From contig CAIWVP010000206.1 of NCBI GenBank assembly GCA_903916195.1, positions 1 through 38,321 of the forward strand: DNA of 38,321 nucleotides, given 5' to 3'. The translations under genes and the position numbers were made by a program. The stretch comes from an uncultured Verrucomicrobiota bacterium. GTDB lineage: Bacteria; Verrucomicrobiota; Verrucomicrobiia; Limisphaerales; UBA9464. The first letter of the stretch is position 1. Each line of letters opens with the position of its first letter. This document shows, in pieces, positions 24,002 to 31,558 of the stretch. Under the pieces are notes generated by a model, which made no database searches, was not told where the DNA came from, and was given only the letters and a program-made list of their open reading frames with translations.

Positions 24002-24943
24002 TCAGAGCGGTTTGACCATCGCGGCGGCGAGGCGCGCGGTGAAGGCCTCGGCGGCGTTGTGGCCGGATTGCTTGAGCTTCGTCTGCAACGCGGCGATCTC
24101 GATGAGGTTCGCCAGGTCGCGTCCGGGCCGGACCGGGATGGTCATGCGCGGGACCGGTTGGCCGAGCAGGTCGGTGGTCTCCTGTTCGAGGCCGAGGCGG
24201 TCCACGTCGTCGTCCGGGTTCCACTGCTTCAACATGATGACCAGGTCGATGCGCTTCTCGCGGCGGATGGCACCGACGCCGAACATCGCGGCCACATCGA
24301 TGATGCCGATGCCGCGCACCTCCATGAGGTCCCGACCGATCTTCTTGGCCGTGCCCATGACATCGAGGCCGTCCTCGAGTTGGAGCAGCACCACGTCGTC
24401 GGCGACCAAGCTGTGGCCCCGCTCGAGCAGGCCGAGCACGGCCTCGCTCTTGCCGATGCCGCTCTCGCCCTGGATCACCACGCCGATGCCCTGGATGTCG
24501 ACCATGCTGCCGTGCAGTTGGCCGCGCGGGGCGAAGAGGTTCTCCAGCGTGAGCGTGGCCCGGTTGATGAACTTCATCGTGATCAGCCCGGTGGTGAACA
24601 GCGGCACGTCGTGCGCCTCGGCCGATTCGATGAAGAGGCGGCCCGGACGCAGGTCGCGGCAGAGCACCATGCAGGGGATGGGATGGCTGAACAGCTCGTC
24701 GACGCGTTCCTTCTGCAGGTCGGGATCGAGCGAACGAAGATAGGCGGTCTCGACGTTGCCGATGACCTGGACGCGTTTCGGCGCGAAGTAGCGCTTGAAG
24801 CCGGCGAGCGCCAGCCCGGGGCGGTTGACGGTCGGTTCGCGGATCGGGCGTTTCAATCCCACGGCACCGGCCACGAGCTGCAAGCCCAACTCGACGGCAT
24901 GACCGTTGTAGAACTGTTGGACGGTGACGGAGGTGGCGGGCAT
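24002..24943 (-). CDS. hprK: HPr kinase/phosphorylase
   Basis: The 313-residue protein matches HprK. The N-terminal domain includes GFKRYFAPKRVQVIGNVETAYL. The Walker A loop is GESGIGKS (residues 159-166), preceded by HGSMVDI (His144). LVADDVV (from residue 179) and EVRGIGIIDV (residues 208-217) form the family's signature P-loop phosphotransfer region. In most bacteria HprK phosphorylates Ser46 of HPr to control carbon use and PTS-linked regulation. No ptsH is in the window. In Proteobacteria it commonly lies at the end of the kdsC-lptCAB-rpoN-hpf-ptsN-hprK cluster. Here kdsC-lptCAB lies upstream, separated by a 486-base repeat-rich gap. The ATG at 24943 is chosen over the longer frame at 24982. 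Confidence 0.95.
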   Translation of the reverse strand: MPATSVTVQQFYNGHAVELGLQLVAGAVGLKRPIREPTVNRPGLALAGFKRYFAPKRVQVIGNVETAYLRSLDPDLQKERVDELFSHPIPCMVLCRDLRPGRLFIESAEAHDVPLFTTGLITMKFINRATLTLENLFAPRGQLHGSMVDIQGIGVVIQGESGIGKSEAVLGLLERGHSLVADDVVLLQLEDGLDVMGTAKKIGRDLMEVRGIGIIDVAAMFGVGAIRREKRIDLVIMLKQWNPDDDVDRLGLEQETTDLLGQPVPRMTIPVRPGRDLANLIEIAALQTKLKQSGHNAAEAFTARLAAAMVKPL

Positions 24944-25033
24944 GGCGGAAGCAGCGTCACGCCAGATCCAGCTCGGTGGCAAGCCGACGTCGCAGGGCAG
25001 GTGCGGTCAGAAGTGGCGGGCACGGCGGCGAAA

Positions 25034-25162
25034 GTAGCGCAGAGTTATGCTCCGTATCGCGGATCTGGAATCCGCAGGCGCTGCGGCAGGTAAGCGTTCG
25101 GGCCTTGCCGACGCCCTGCCGAGTGGAACTCGGCGATACGGCAGGTTGCAAACCTGCGCTAA
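25034..25162. repeat. Multi-hairpin REP-like element, copy 1
   Basis: This about 129-base element begins GTAGCGCAGAG and ends CTGCGCTAA. It contains three or four small hairpins: GCGGAT/ATCCGC, GCCGAGT/ACTCGGC with a 3-base loop, and GCAGGTT/AACCTGC. A degraded first hairpin near 25039 contrasts with an intact one in copy 2. From GTATCGCGG onward the two copies are nearly identical. It sits in the hprK-lptB gap (24944-25429), which has no gene. Confidence 0.88.
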
Positions 25163-25268
25163 GTCCGCCCGATACGCCCTCCGGCTAAGTCTGCCGGCCA
25201 GTCCAAATCGCTCTCTCCGGCAGCGTCACGACGACCGTGACCCGCTCAGTACGCGGGTCCGGTCGGAC

Positions 25269-25400
25269 GTAGCGCAGAGTTGCACTCTGCTGTATCGCGG
25301 ATCTGGAATCCGCAGGCGCTGCGGCAGGTGAGCGTTCGGGCCTTGCCGACGCCCTGCCGAGTGGAACTCGGCGATACGGCAGGTTGCAAACCTGCGCTAC
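25269..25400. repeat. Multi-hairpin REP-like element, copy 2
   Basis: This 132-base direct repeat of the 25034 element starts 235 bases later. Four hairpins are intact: GCAGAGT-TGC-ACTCTGC, GCGGAT-CTGGA-ATCCGC, GCCGAGT-GGA-ACTCGGC and GCAGGTT-TGC-AACCTGC (the last as read on the minus strand). The ends form an inverted repeat, GTAGCGCAG...CTGCGCTAC. Confidence 0.9.
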
Positions 25401-25429
25401 GAGTGTCCGTCACTTCCGATCGTGCCGCC

Positions 25430-26200
25430 TCAGAGGTTGAACTCCGGCCCGAGATAGATCTCCCGGGCCTTCGGGTCGTTCGCCAAGAACTCGGCCGAGC
25501 CCTCGATCAGCACCTTGCCCTTCACGATGATGTAGCCGCGGTCGATCAGCTTCAGCATCTCGCGGGCGCTGTGGTCGGTGATGAGGATGCCGAGGCCGCG
25601 GTCGCGCAGCCGGCGAAGGATTTTCTGCACCTCGTAGACCGCGATGGGATCGATACCCGCGAACGGCTCATCGAGCAGCAGCATCTTGGGGCTGGTGACG
25701 AGCGCCCGGGTGATCTCCAGCCGGCGCTTCTCGCCGCCGCTGAGCTGGTAGGCGCGGCTCTTGGCCAACGACGCCAGATCGAGCTCGTCGAGCAGGTAGT
25801 TCAGCCGGACCGCGCGCTCGGTGCGGTCGCCCTCGCAGGTCTCGAGGATGGCGAGGATGTTCTGCTCCACCGTGAGCTTGCGGAAGACGCTCGGCTCCTG
25901 CGTGAGATAACCGATGCCCAGCCGGGCCCGCTGGTGCATCGCCAGACCGGTGATGTCCCGGTCGCCGAAGGTCACCTTGCCCTCGTCCGGCCGCACCAGC
26001 CCGACGGCCATGTTGAAGCTCGTGGTCTTGCCCGCGCCGTTCGGGCCGAGCAGCCCGACGATCTCACCGGCGTCGACGTGGATCGAAACGCCGTCCACCA
26101 CGCGACGGCCCTGGTACGCCTTGGCGAGGCCGGCGACGGTCAGGAGGCGCCGGGCGTCCTCGGCCGCGGCGGGCTGCGGTGCGTTCGGTTTGCGGCTCAC
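25430..26200 (-). CDS. lptB: LPS export ABC transporter ATP-binding protein LptB
   Basis: The 256-residue ATPase has Walker A GPNGAGKT (residues 52-59), the LptB-typical GDRDITGLAMHQRARLGIGYLTQEPSVFRKLTVEQNI region, signature LSGGEKRRLEI, Walker B MLLLDEPFAGIDP and switch His in ITDHSARE. LptB powers extraction of LPS from the inner membrane with LptFG, which are not in the window. The GTG start at 26200 overlaps the lptA stop by GTGA. The open frame continuing to 26941 is only lptA in another frame. The first 17 residues are a Pro/Ala-rich extension. Operon order is kdsC-lptC-lptA-lptB. Confidence 0.95.
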   Translation of the reverse strand: MSRKPNAPQPAAAEDARRLLTVAGLAKAYQGRRVVDGVSIHVDAGEIVGLLGPNGAGKTTSFNMAVGLVRPDEGKVTFGDRDITGLAMHQRARLGIGYLTQEPSVFRKLTVEQNILAILETCEGDRTERAVRLNYLLDELDLASLAKSRAYQLSGGEKRRLEITRALVTSPKMLLLDEPFAGIDPIAVYEVQKILRRLRDRGLGILITDHSAREMLKLIDRGYIIVKGKVLIEGSAEFLANDPKAREIYLGPEFNL

Positions 26201-26766
26201 TTCACGGAAGGGGCGTTGGTCTTCGCGGACAGGCCCTTCAGCATCTCGGCCTTGAAGGTCATGTGGAATCCGTTGGTCGCGACGAAGCGGCCCCGGGCGC
26301 GGTCGAACGTCAGCAGCGGGCCGCTGAACGCGCCTTCGGCGGTCACCACCTTGGGCAGCCCCGTCGCCACCGATCCAGTGAGCGTGACGGTGTTGTCCGT
26401 GCCGTTGAACACGGCCTGGAACGCCGTCGCGTGCGCCAGTCCTCCCGGCTTCACCGCCAAGGTCACCGAGTTGGTGGTGGGCGGCATCACGATGGCCATG
26501 ACCACGTTCGTCGTGGCGATGATGCGGTCGGGCCGCGGCTTGCCGTTGGCGTCGGGCGCCTGTGCGACCTGCATGTCGTCGCAGGTCAGGTCGAGCACGC
26601 CGGGATAGACGAGGTGGACGTCGCCCCAGAAATGCCAGTTGCCGTTCTTCTGCTCGATGATGCCGTGGGCGGCGTCGAGCGAACCTTCGGGCAACGGCAG
26701 GTCTTCGGCGCCGGCCGCGACGACGAGCAGCGGGGCGATCAGCAGCGGGAGGAGCGTGGGCTTCAT
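26197..26766 (-). CDS. lptA: LptA-like periplasmic LPS transport protein
   Basis: The 189-residue product has a signal peptide (LLPLLIAPLLVVAAGAEDLP) and a beta-strand-rich OstA-like body. The visible units are GIIEQKNGNWHFWGDVHLVYPGVLDLTCDDMQVAQ, RIIATTNVVMAIV, HATAFQAVFNGTDNTVTLTGS, and GAFSGPLLTFDRARGRFVATNGFHMTFKAE. These fit the LptA bridge that carries LPS across the periplasm. Identification rests on the fold pattern and position between lptC and lptB, as direct sequence similarity is low in this family. The start is ATG 26766, where the signal peptide begins; it overlaps lptB by four bases. Confidence 0.82.
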   Translation of the reverse strand: MKPTLLPLLIAPLLVVAAGAEDLPLPEGSLDAAHGIIEQKNGNWHFWGDVHLVYPGVLDLTCDDMQVAQAPDANGKPRPDRIIATTNVVMAIVMPPTTNSVTLAVKPGGLAHATAFQAVFNGTDNTVTLTGSVATGLPKVVTAEGAFSGPLLTFDRARGRFVATNGFHMTFKAEMLKGLSAKTNAPSVK

Positions 26767-26774
26767 CGGCAGGG

Positions 26775-27260
26775 TCAAGGTCGGGGCGGGTTCGCGGGCT
26801 TGGCAGCCGACGCGAACGGATCGGCGCGGAAGGTGACGTGGACTTTGTTCGACAGGACGAGCCGGCCGGATTCGTGGCTCCACGAGAATCCTTCGCCACG
26901 GACCGCGAACTGGCCGTCCGATTGCCGCATCGCGAGTACACCGGCCGACGAGACGTCCTTGGTCGAGAGGTCGAGCAGGCATTCCGGCGCTTCGCCGACC
27001 AGTTCAGGGGTCCCGTCGCCGCGGAAGGTCTCCACCCGGAACTGGCGCACGAGATGGACCGTCGGCGATTTCGGCGTGCTGCTCGCGCCGGTGAAGCGCG
27101 CCTTGAGCAGGCCGGCCTTGTCCTTGTAGGGGAAACTGAAGCCGGACGGGCCGGCCGCCGGACCCGCGGGCGCCTGCGCCCCGGCCCGGAAGACCAGCGC
27201 CATCACCAGGGCGACGGAGGCCAGCGCGGTGGCCAGTTGGACGGTCGAGACCCGCTTCAC
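26775..27260 (-). CDS. lptC: LptC-like LPS transport protein
   Basis: This 161-residue protein has a single N-terminal hydrophobic helix (VQLATALASVALVMALVFRAG) and a strand-rich domain: GFSFPYKDKAGLLKARFTGA, VHLVRQFRVETFRGDGTPELVGEAPECLLD, DGQFAVRGEGFSWSHESGRLVLSNKVHVTF. The closing pattern matches the OstA/LptC-like repeat. By family role it anchors the LptBFG complex and passes LPS to LptA. The GTG at 27260 begins KRVSTV and the membrane helix; the longer frame at 27326 would overlap kdsC. Position and texture support the call more than sequence identity. Confidence 0.7.
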   Translation of the reverse strand: MKRVSTVQLATALASVALVMALVFRAGAQAPAGPAAGPSGFSFPYKDKAGLLKARFTGASSTPKSPTVHLVRQFRVETFRGDGTPELVGEAPECLLDLSTKDVSSAGVLAMRQSDGQFAVRGEGFSWSHESGRLVLSNKVHVTFRADPFASAAKPANPPRP

Positions 27261-27292
27261 GATGCGCGCAGTCTTGGGTCCGCGGGCAAGGG

Positions 27293-27823
27293 TTAGGAAG
27301 CGAATTTCGCCACCAACGGCTCCCAATGTCCCTGCGCGCGCAGCACCAGGTCCACCACCTCGCGCACGGCCCCATGGCCGCCCGCGGCGAGCGTGACATG
27401 GTGCGCGAGCGCCTTGGCTTCGGCGATGGCGTCGGATGGCACCGCGGCGAATCCCGCCCGCTTGAGCGCACCGAGGTCCACCAGGTCGTCGCCCATGTAG
27501 CTCACTTCCGCCCAGGTGAAGCCGTTCTTGGCGAGCAGGTCCGCGATGGCATCGACTTTTGGCACGGGCGATTGGTGCAGGAAATCCACCTTCAGGTCCT
27601 CCGCGCGCTGGGTGGTCGCGGGCGAGGGCCGGGCCGAGACCCAGCCGACCCGGATGCCCGATTGCTGGAGCAGCCGCAGGCCGAGACCGTCGCGGATGTC
27701 GAAGCGCTTTGATTCCGTCCCGCCGCCCATGTAGACCGACGAATCGGTGAGCACGCCGTCCACATCGCAGAGGAAGAGTTTCACGGCGCGGAGACGCGGG
27801 AGGAGATCGGGCGGGATGTTCAT
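27293..27823 (-). CDS. kdsC: 3-deoxy-D-manno-octulosonate 8-phosphate phosphatase (KdsC)
   Basis: The 176-residue HAD-family enzyme carries DVDGVLTD (Asp20 and Asp22, nucleophile and acid/base). The substrate-loop pattern GGGTESKRFDIRDGLGLRLLQQSGI, the VSARPSPATTQRAEDLKVDFLHQ segment and YMGDDLVDLGALKRAG (metal-binding Asp pair) follow. It removes phosphate from KDO 8-phosphate in LPS inner-core biosynthesis. It leads the kdsC-lptC-lptA-lptB operon with an intergenic gap of 32 bases. The ATG at 27823 is preferred to the frame at 27895. Confidence 0.95.
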   Translation of the reverse strand: MNIPPDLLPRLRAVKLFLCDVDGVLTDSSVYMGGGTESKRFDIRDGLGLRLLQQSGIRVGWVSARPSPATTQRAEDLKVDFLHQSPVPKVDAIADLLAKNGFTWAEVSYMGDDLVDLGALKRAGFAAVPSDAIAEAKALAHHVTLAAGGHGAVREVVDLVLRAQGHWEPLVAKFAS

Positions 27824-27898
27824 GCGCCGGAAGGGAAGCAATTCGGCGGGCGAAGCTCCAGCCTCGCGCGCGGCAGGTGCCGCCCGCGGGCCCATAAC

Positions 27899-27924
27899 CG
27901 TAGCCGCCGAGGTGACGAGGCGGA
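27899..27924. repeat. Solo arm of the CGTAGCCGCCGAGGT palindromic repeat family
   Basis: These 26 bases match the arms of the 29439-29530 element (25 of 26 to its right arm when inverted). They lie in the 27824-28131 gap, which contains no gene. Confidence 0.75.
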
Positions 27925-27934
27925 TTCCCCCCGA

Positions 27935-27960
27935 GGTAGGGCGGAGCTGCCGCTCCGCCG
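27935..27960. repeat. Solo end of the GGTAGGGCGG palindromic repeat family
   Basis: GGTAGGGCGGAGCTGCCGCTCCGCCG is a variant of the 5615-5639 end; the G/C changes at two symmetric positions retain the internal palindrome. It lies 10 bases from a member of a second repeat family. Confidence 0.72.
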
Positions 27961-28131
27961 TGATCTCGTCGGCCGCCAGCGCAGCGTCACGGGCGGCCCG
28001 GACCGGTAAAGGAGCGCGGTCCAGGAAATGCCGGTGGCGGCAACGGGGCAGGGTGATACCCTATAGAATGAAGCGGCGTTCCGGACGATTGTGCGGGATG
28101 ACGAAGCAACCGATCACTTTTTGACCGAGCC

Positions 28132-28893
28132 ATGAGAACAGCCATCGCTTGCCAATCTGGCCTCGTTTGCTTCGCAGTTTTAATGAGCGGCGGCGTATTC
28201 GCCCCTCAAGCTTCCCCGTTTCAAAACCTAGGGTTCGATGACGCCAAGATTGAACTGCTCCCTGGAAACCCTCCTAAACCTCCCACCGGAGGACCTGCGT
28301 TTTGGCTGACTCCAGGGTGGGAGGTGTCAAATCAAGCCATCGGCTGGAACTTGAGCCCGGTGTTCGGCGGCGTAGCGAGCATCCTCGATGTGAATTTCCG
28401 GGACCGTCACTTCGGGCTAAACTCGCCCGCGCCCGTGGTAGGCAATTTCTCGCTCGGCGTGTGGCCAGCGCCAGAAGGCCATCCTTTTACTCTTACCCAG
28501 GCGGGCGACATCCCGGCCGACGCTCAGTCGCTCCACTTCCTCTATCAAGGCGACAACCTGCAGGTGTTCGTCGGCGGCTCCTTGGAGCCGGTGAACTTCA
28601 TCGGCACGCGCCCCACCGACAACCCGGCCGTGGCCACTGCTCCCTACTACGCCGTGGATGTCAGCCCCTTTGCCGGAAATACCGCCGAAGTGCGCTTCGA
28701 GTTCCGCAGCTTCGGCTACGACGACTTCTCCGGTGCCCCCTACATCATCGGCCAACCCAACGCCCAAAGCCATGTGCTGGACGACCTGAGGTTCAGCGCG
28801 CTGCCCGCCAGCGTTCCCGAACCGGGCACCTACGCCCTGTTCGGCCTCGGCTTCGGTGCACTTGTCCTCCACCTCCGCCGCCGACGGCCGTGA
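28132..28893 (+). CDS. PEP-CTERM sorting-domain protein
   Basis: This 253-residue exported protein has a signal peptide (LVCFAVLMSGGVFAPQA) and a C-terminal sorting signal of the PEP-CTERM type. The signal comprises VPEPGTYALFGLGFGALVLHL followed by the basic end RRRRP. Exosortase recognition and removal of that tail is expected, but no exosortase is in the window. The body contains FQNLGFDDAKIELLPG and a strand-rich region (SLHFLYQGDNLQVFVGGSLEPVNF, VLDDLRFSAL), typical of secreted discoidin-like DUF proteins. Base composition near the start is less GC-rich than in the neighbours. Its stop overlaps a GTG start of the next gene (GTGA). Confidence 0.9.
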   Translation: MRTAIACQSGLVCFAVLMSGGVFAPQASPFQNLGFDDAKIELLPGNPPKPPTGGPAFWLTPGWEVSNQAIGWNLSPVFGGVASILDVNFRDRHFGLNSPAPVVGNFSLGVWPAPEGHPFTLTQAGDIPADAQSLHFLYQGDNLQVFVGGSLEPVNFIGTRPTDNPAVATAPYYAVDVSPFAGNTAEVRFEFRSFGYDDFSGAPYIIGQPNAQSHVLDDLRFSALPASVPEPGTYALFGLGFGALVLHLRRRRP

Positions 28894-29498
28894 CCCATCC
28901 CCCGTGCGCGATTTTGCCATTTTTGGCCCCGACTATTCGCGTCGACCGCAGCCGGTACCTGCTCCGCCACAACCGGAAGGTTCCAGTTCCGAAGACCCCG
29001 GACACCATTGGCGGTCATCTTCGCCGCCGTCGCCTTCAACTGCGGCAGCTTCAGTCGCAAGCAGCTCGCCAACTATCGGTTAGCAGTCGAACGCTCAGCC
29101 TCTGGGAGTGCGACAAGGTCGAACCTTCCTGGGCGCATCAATCCCGCCTGATCGCCTACCTCGACTTCGACCCCTTTGACGATTCCGCCGTCGGCAGGCC
29201 AAAGGGCAACGAAACCATAGCTGTTACCTCTTTAGCATCTCCTCACCCCCTGCCGTTTGGCGAAGAGGTGCGAAAACGACGTCTAAACCTGAGGCCGAAT
29301 CGTAAAGAATGCGCCCGACTTCTGGGTGTGGACGACAAGGAGTTTTTGGGGGTGGGAGATGAGCAAGCACGTACCGGGAGAAGAGGTCCGGAACATGACT
29401 TTACGCACGTTGCGGCCGGTCCTCCCCACGTCGTAACCCGTAGCCGCCGACGTGAGAAGGCGGAGGGCGGCCTTCGCATGGGACGCCCCGTGCGCTAG
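28890..29498 (+). CDS. XRE-like helix-turn-helix protein, possibly degenerate at its C-terminus
   Basis: The frame contains [61 protein letters not shown], matching the small verrucomicrobial XRE-type regulators whose usual form is an IGEHLRK...LLGVS..T...WE...EP repeated twice. A second, poorer half follows ([32 protein letters not shown]) and lacks the expected Trp-Glu. The last roughly 20 codons lie in the palindromic element at 29439-29530, which probably replaced the native end. The GTG at 28890 overlaps the PEP-CTERM stop (GTGA); the true start may be further downstream. The product is 202 residues from that GTG. It may be nonfunctional. Confidence 0.55.
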   Translation: MTHPPCAILPFLAPTIRVDRSRYLLRHNRKVPVPKTPDTIGGHLRRRRLQLRQLQSQAARQLSVSSRTLSLWECDKVEPSWAHQSRLIAYLDFDPFDDSAVGRPKGNETIAVTSLASPHPLPFGEEVRKRRLNLRPNRKECARLLGVDDKEFLGVGDEQARTGRRGPEHDFTHVAAGPPHVVTRSRRREKAEGGLRMGRPVR

Positions 29499-29530
29499 CT
29501 GCCCTCCGCCTCGTGACCTCGGCGGCTACG
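29439..29530. repeat. 92-bp palindromic repeat element with 30-bp arms
   Basis: The left arm 29439-29468 (CGTAGCCGCCGACGTGAGAA...) is the inverted complement of the right arm 29501-29530 at 26 of 30 positions. The 32-base centre has GGCCTTCGCATGGGACGCC. A solo arm occurs at 27899. The element carries no gene and lies between the HTH gene and rho; it forms the last codons of the HTH frame. Confidence 0.88.
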
Positions 29531-29564
29531 CCGGGGATCCGTGCCCGCCGGTGCGGCTCTACGG

Positions 29565-31211
29565 CTACACTTTGCCGCCGCCCATGGAGAGCAGGAACAT
29601 GATGTTGTTGGGCGTCTTCTTGAGCTTGCCCAGCAGCAGGTCCATCGCCTCGACCGGCGGCACGCCGGTGAGCGCGCGCCGGAGCACGGTGATGCGGTTG
29701 TACTCGTCGGGATGGTATAGCAGCTCTTCTTTGCGGGTGCCGGAGCGCTCGATGTTGATGGAGGGGAAGATGCGGCGGTCCACCAGCGCGCGGTCGAGGT
29801 GGATCTCCATGTTCCCGGTGCCTTTGAACTCCTCGAAGATCACCTCGTCCATGCGGCTGCCGGTGTCGACCAGCGCGGTGGCCATGATGGTGAGCGATCC
29901 GCCCTCCTCGATGTTGCGCGCCGCGCCGAAGAAGCGCTTGGGCTTGTGCAGCGCGTTGGCGTCCACGCCGCCGGACAGGATCTTGCCGGAGTGCGGCTGG
30001 ACCGTGTTGTAGGCGCGGGCGAGGCGGGTGATGGAATCGAGCAGGATGACGACGTCCTTCTTGTGCTCGACCATGCGGCGGGCCTTCTCGATGACCATCT
30101 CGGCCACCTGCACGTGCCGTTCGGGCGGCTCGTCGAAGGTGGAGCTGACGACCTCGGCGGGGCGGCAGGTGCGCTCCATGTCGGTCACCTCCTCGGGCCG
30201 CTCATCGATCAGCAGGATGATGAGATGGGCGTCCGGGTTGTTCTTGATGATGGAGTTCGCGAGCTTCTGCATCAGCACCGTCTTGCCGGTGCGGGGCGGG
30301 GCGACGATGAGGCCGCGCGTGCCCTTGCCGATGGGGCACACGATGTCCACGACGCGCGTGGAGAGCTCGGTGGCGTCGGTCTCGAGGATGAAGCGCTTGT
30401 TGGGGAAGAGCGGCGTGAGGTTGTCGAAGTGCGTCTTCTCCTTGGCCAGGTCGGGGTCGTGGCCGGCGACCTTCTCGACCTTGAGCAGGGCGTAGAACTT
30501 CTCCTTCTCCTTGGGCGGGCGGACCTGGCCCTCGACGTCGTCACCGGTGGCGAGGTCGAAGCGGCGGATCTGCGAGGGCGAGACGTAGATGTCCTCGGGG
30601 CAGGGGAGGTAGTTGAAGGCGGGCGAGCGCAGGAACCCGAACCCCTCGGGCATGACCTCGAGGATGCCACGGGTGTTGATGGTGCCGCCGGCGGAGAGGT
30701 TGCGCTGGACGATCTGGAAGATGATCTCCTGGCGTTTGAGCGTGCCGTAGTTCTCGACGCCGAACTCCTTGGCCACCTCGGCGAGCGGCCCGATGGGCAT
30801 CGGCTGGATGCCGTGCAGGTCGAGCGTGCGCGGCGTGACGACGAACACCGGCTTGACCGGCGCGTCGGGCTCGTGGACCGGGGTGTCCTCGTTCGGGTTC
30901 TCCATGCGCACCCGCGGGATGGGCAGGGATTTCATGACGAGCGGCTCTTCCTCCTCGGATTCGCGGGTGCGGATGCTCGGCGTCGGTTCGGGGGCCGGGG
31001 TGAGGGCGAGTTCCGGGGTCCGGTCGGGCGCGGGCGCCGACGCGGCTTTGGAAGCCTTGGAGGCCTTCGGAGCTTTGGTCGCTTTTGCGACGGGCGCGAC
31101 AGGCGCGGGCTTGGGAGCGACCGGGGGTTCCGGTAACTCGACGACGGTGGTTTTCTTCTTGGTCACCTTGGTCGCCTTGGAGGCGGCCGAAGATTTCGGG
31201 ACGGCTGGCAT
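29565..31211 (-). CDS. rho: Transcription termination factor Rho with N-terminal extension
   Basis: The 548-residue protein contains the Rho-N/RNA-binding region ([46 protein letters not shown]), the P-loop APPRTGKT (residues 304-311), Walker B-type [17 protein letters not shown] and the Q/R-loop region [18 protein letters not shown]. It is an ATP-driven hexameric RNA helicase that ends transcription. About 125 extra N-terminal residues of Lys/Ala/Pro/Thr repeats ([21 protein letters not shown]) and an acidic EEEE patch precede the conserved core, compared with 419 residues in E. coli. A 336-base gap on its 5' side (31212-31547) has no gene beyond the fragment noted there. Confidence 0.97.
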   Translation of the reverse strand: MPAVPKSSAASKATKVTKKKTTVVELPEPPVAPKPAPVAPVAKATKAPKASKASKAASAPAPDRTPELALTPAPEPTPSIRTRESEEEEPLVMKSLPIPRVRMENPNEDTPVHEPDAPVKPVFVVTPRTLDLHGIQPMPIGPLAEVAKEFGVENYGTLKRQEIIFQIVQRNLSAGGTINTRGILEVMPEGFGFLRSPAFNYLPCPEDIYVSPSQIRRFDLATGDDVEGQVRPPKEKEKFYALLKVEKVAGHDPDLAKEKTHFDNLTPLFPNKRFILETDATELSTRVVDIVCPIGKGTRGLIVAPPRTGKTVLMQKLANSIIKNNPDAHLIILLIDERPEEVTDMERTCRPAEVVSSTFDEPPERHVQVAEMVIEKARRMVEHKKDVVILLDSITRLARAYNTVQPHSGKILSGGVDANALHKPKRFFGAARNIEEGGSLTIMATALVDTGSRMDEVIFEEFKGTGNMEIHLDRALVDRRIFPSINIERSGTRKEELLYHPDEYNRITVLRRALTGVPPVEAMDLLLGKLKKTPNNIMFLLSMGGGKV

Positions 31212-31456
31212 ATCGGGAAAAAAATCGGTTGTTCAGTCGGCACGACGGGACTGCGACTCAACCTACTCGGAGGGACGACGCGGAGGGTGCGAAACGGATT
31301 CGACCGACCGGGGGAGAACCTGGGGAGCGACTTAGCGGGGATACCCTGACGTGCTTGCGGACTGAAGATGGCGCGGAAGCCCGGCCGCGCAAGGCAATTT
31401 TCCACGACCGAACTTGGTGAAGCGGAGTTCGCCCTGTCGATAGGTCGTCATCGCTC

Positions 31457-31558
31457 GGATTCTACCAGAGCGTGCAGGACGGGCCCTATCTTGACCTGTC
31501 GTGCCACCGCGTGATCGAAGGCGGCGCGGGCCCGGTGGGTCGCCGTTTCAGAAGTTGA
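31457..31558 (+). other. Orphan coding-like fragment related to 19589-19657
   Basis: This frame gives GFYQSVQDGPYLDLSCHRVIEGG...GRRFRS then stop. The upstream stop at 31418 leaves no plausible start. Its DG.YLDL.CHR.. core matches the fragment at 19589. The 3' end overlaps the MBOAT stop region. It may be a remnant of a shared small gene; no other structure was recognised in the 31212-31547 gap. Confidence 0.28.

Noticed and set aside
25034-25400. Possible CRISPR array
   Set aside because: Only two long copies (about 130 bp) with internal hairpins and a single unrelated spacer-sized gap; no cas genes. It fits REP-like elements instead.
25430-26941. 503-codon version of lptB
   Set aside because: The N-terminal 247 codons are lptA read in another frame; the GTG at 26200 with GTGA overlap and the ATPase domain start fix the gene.
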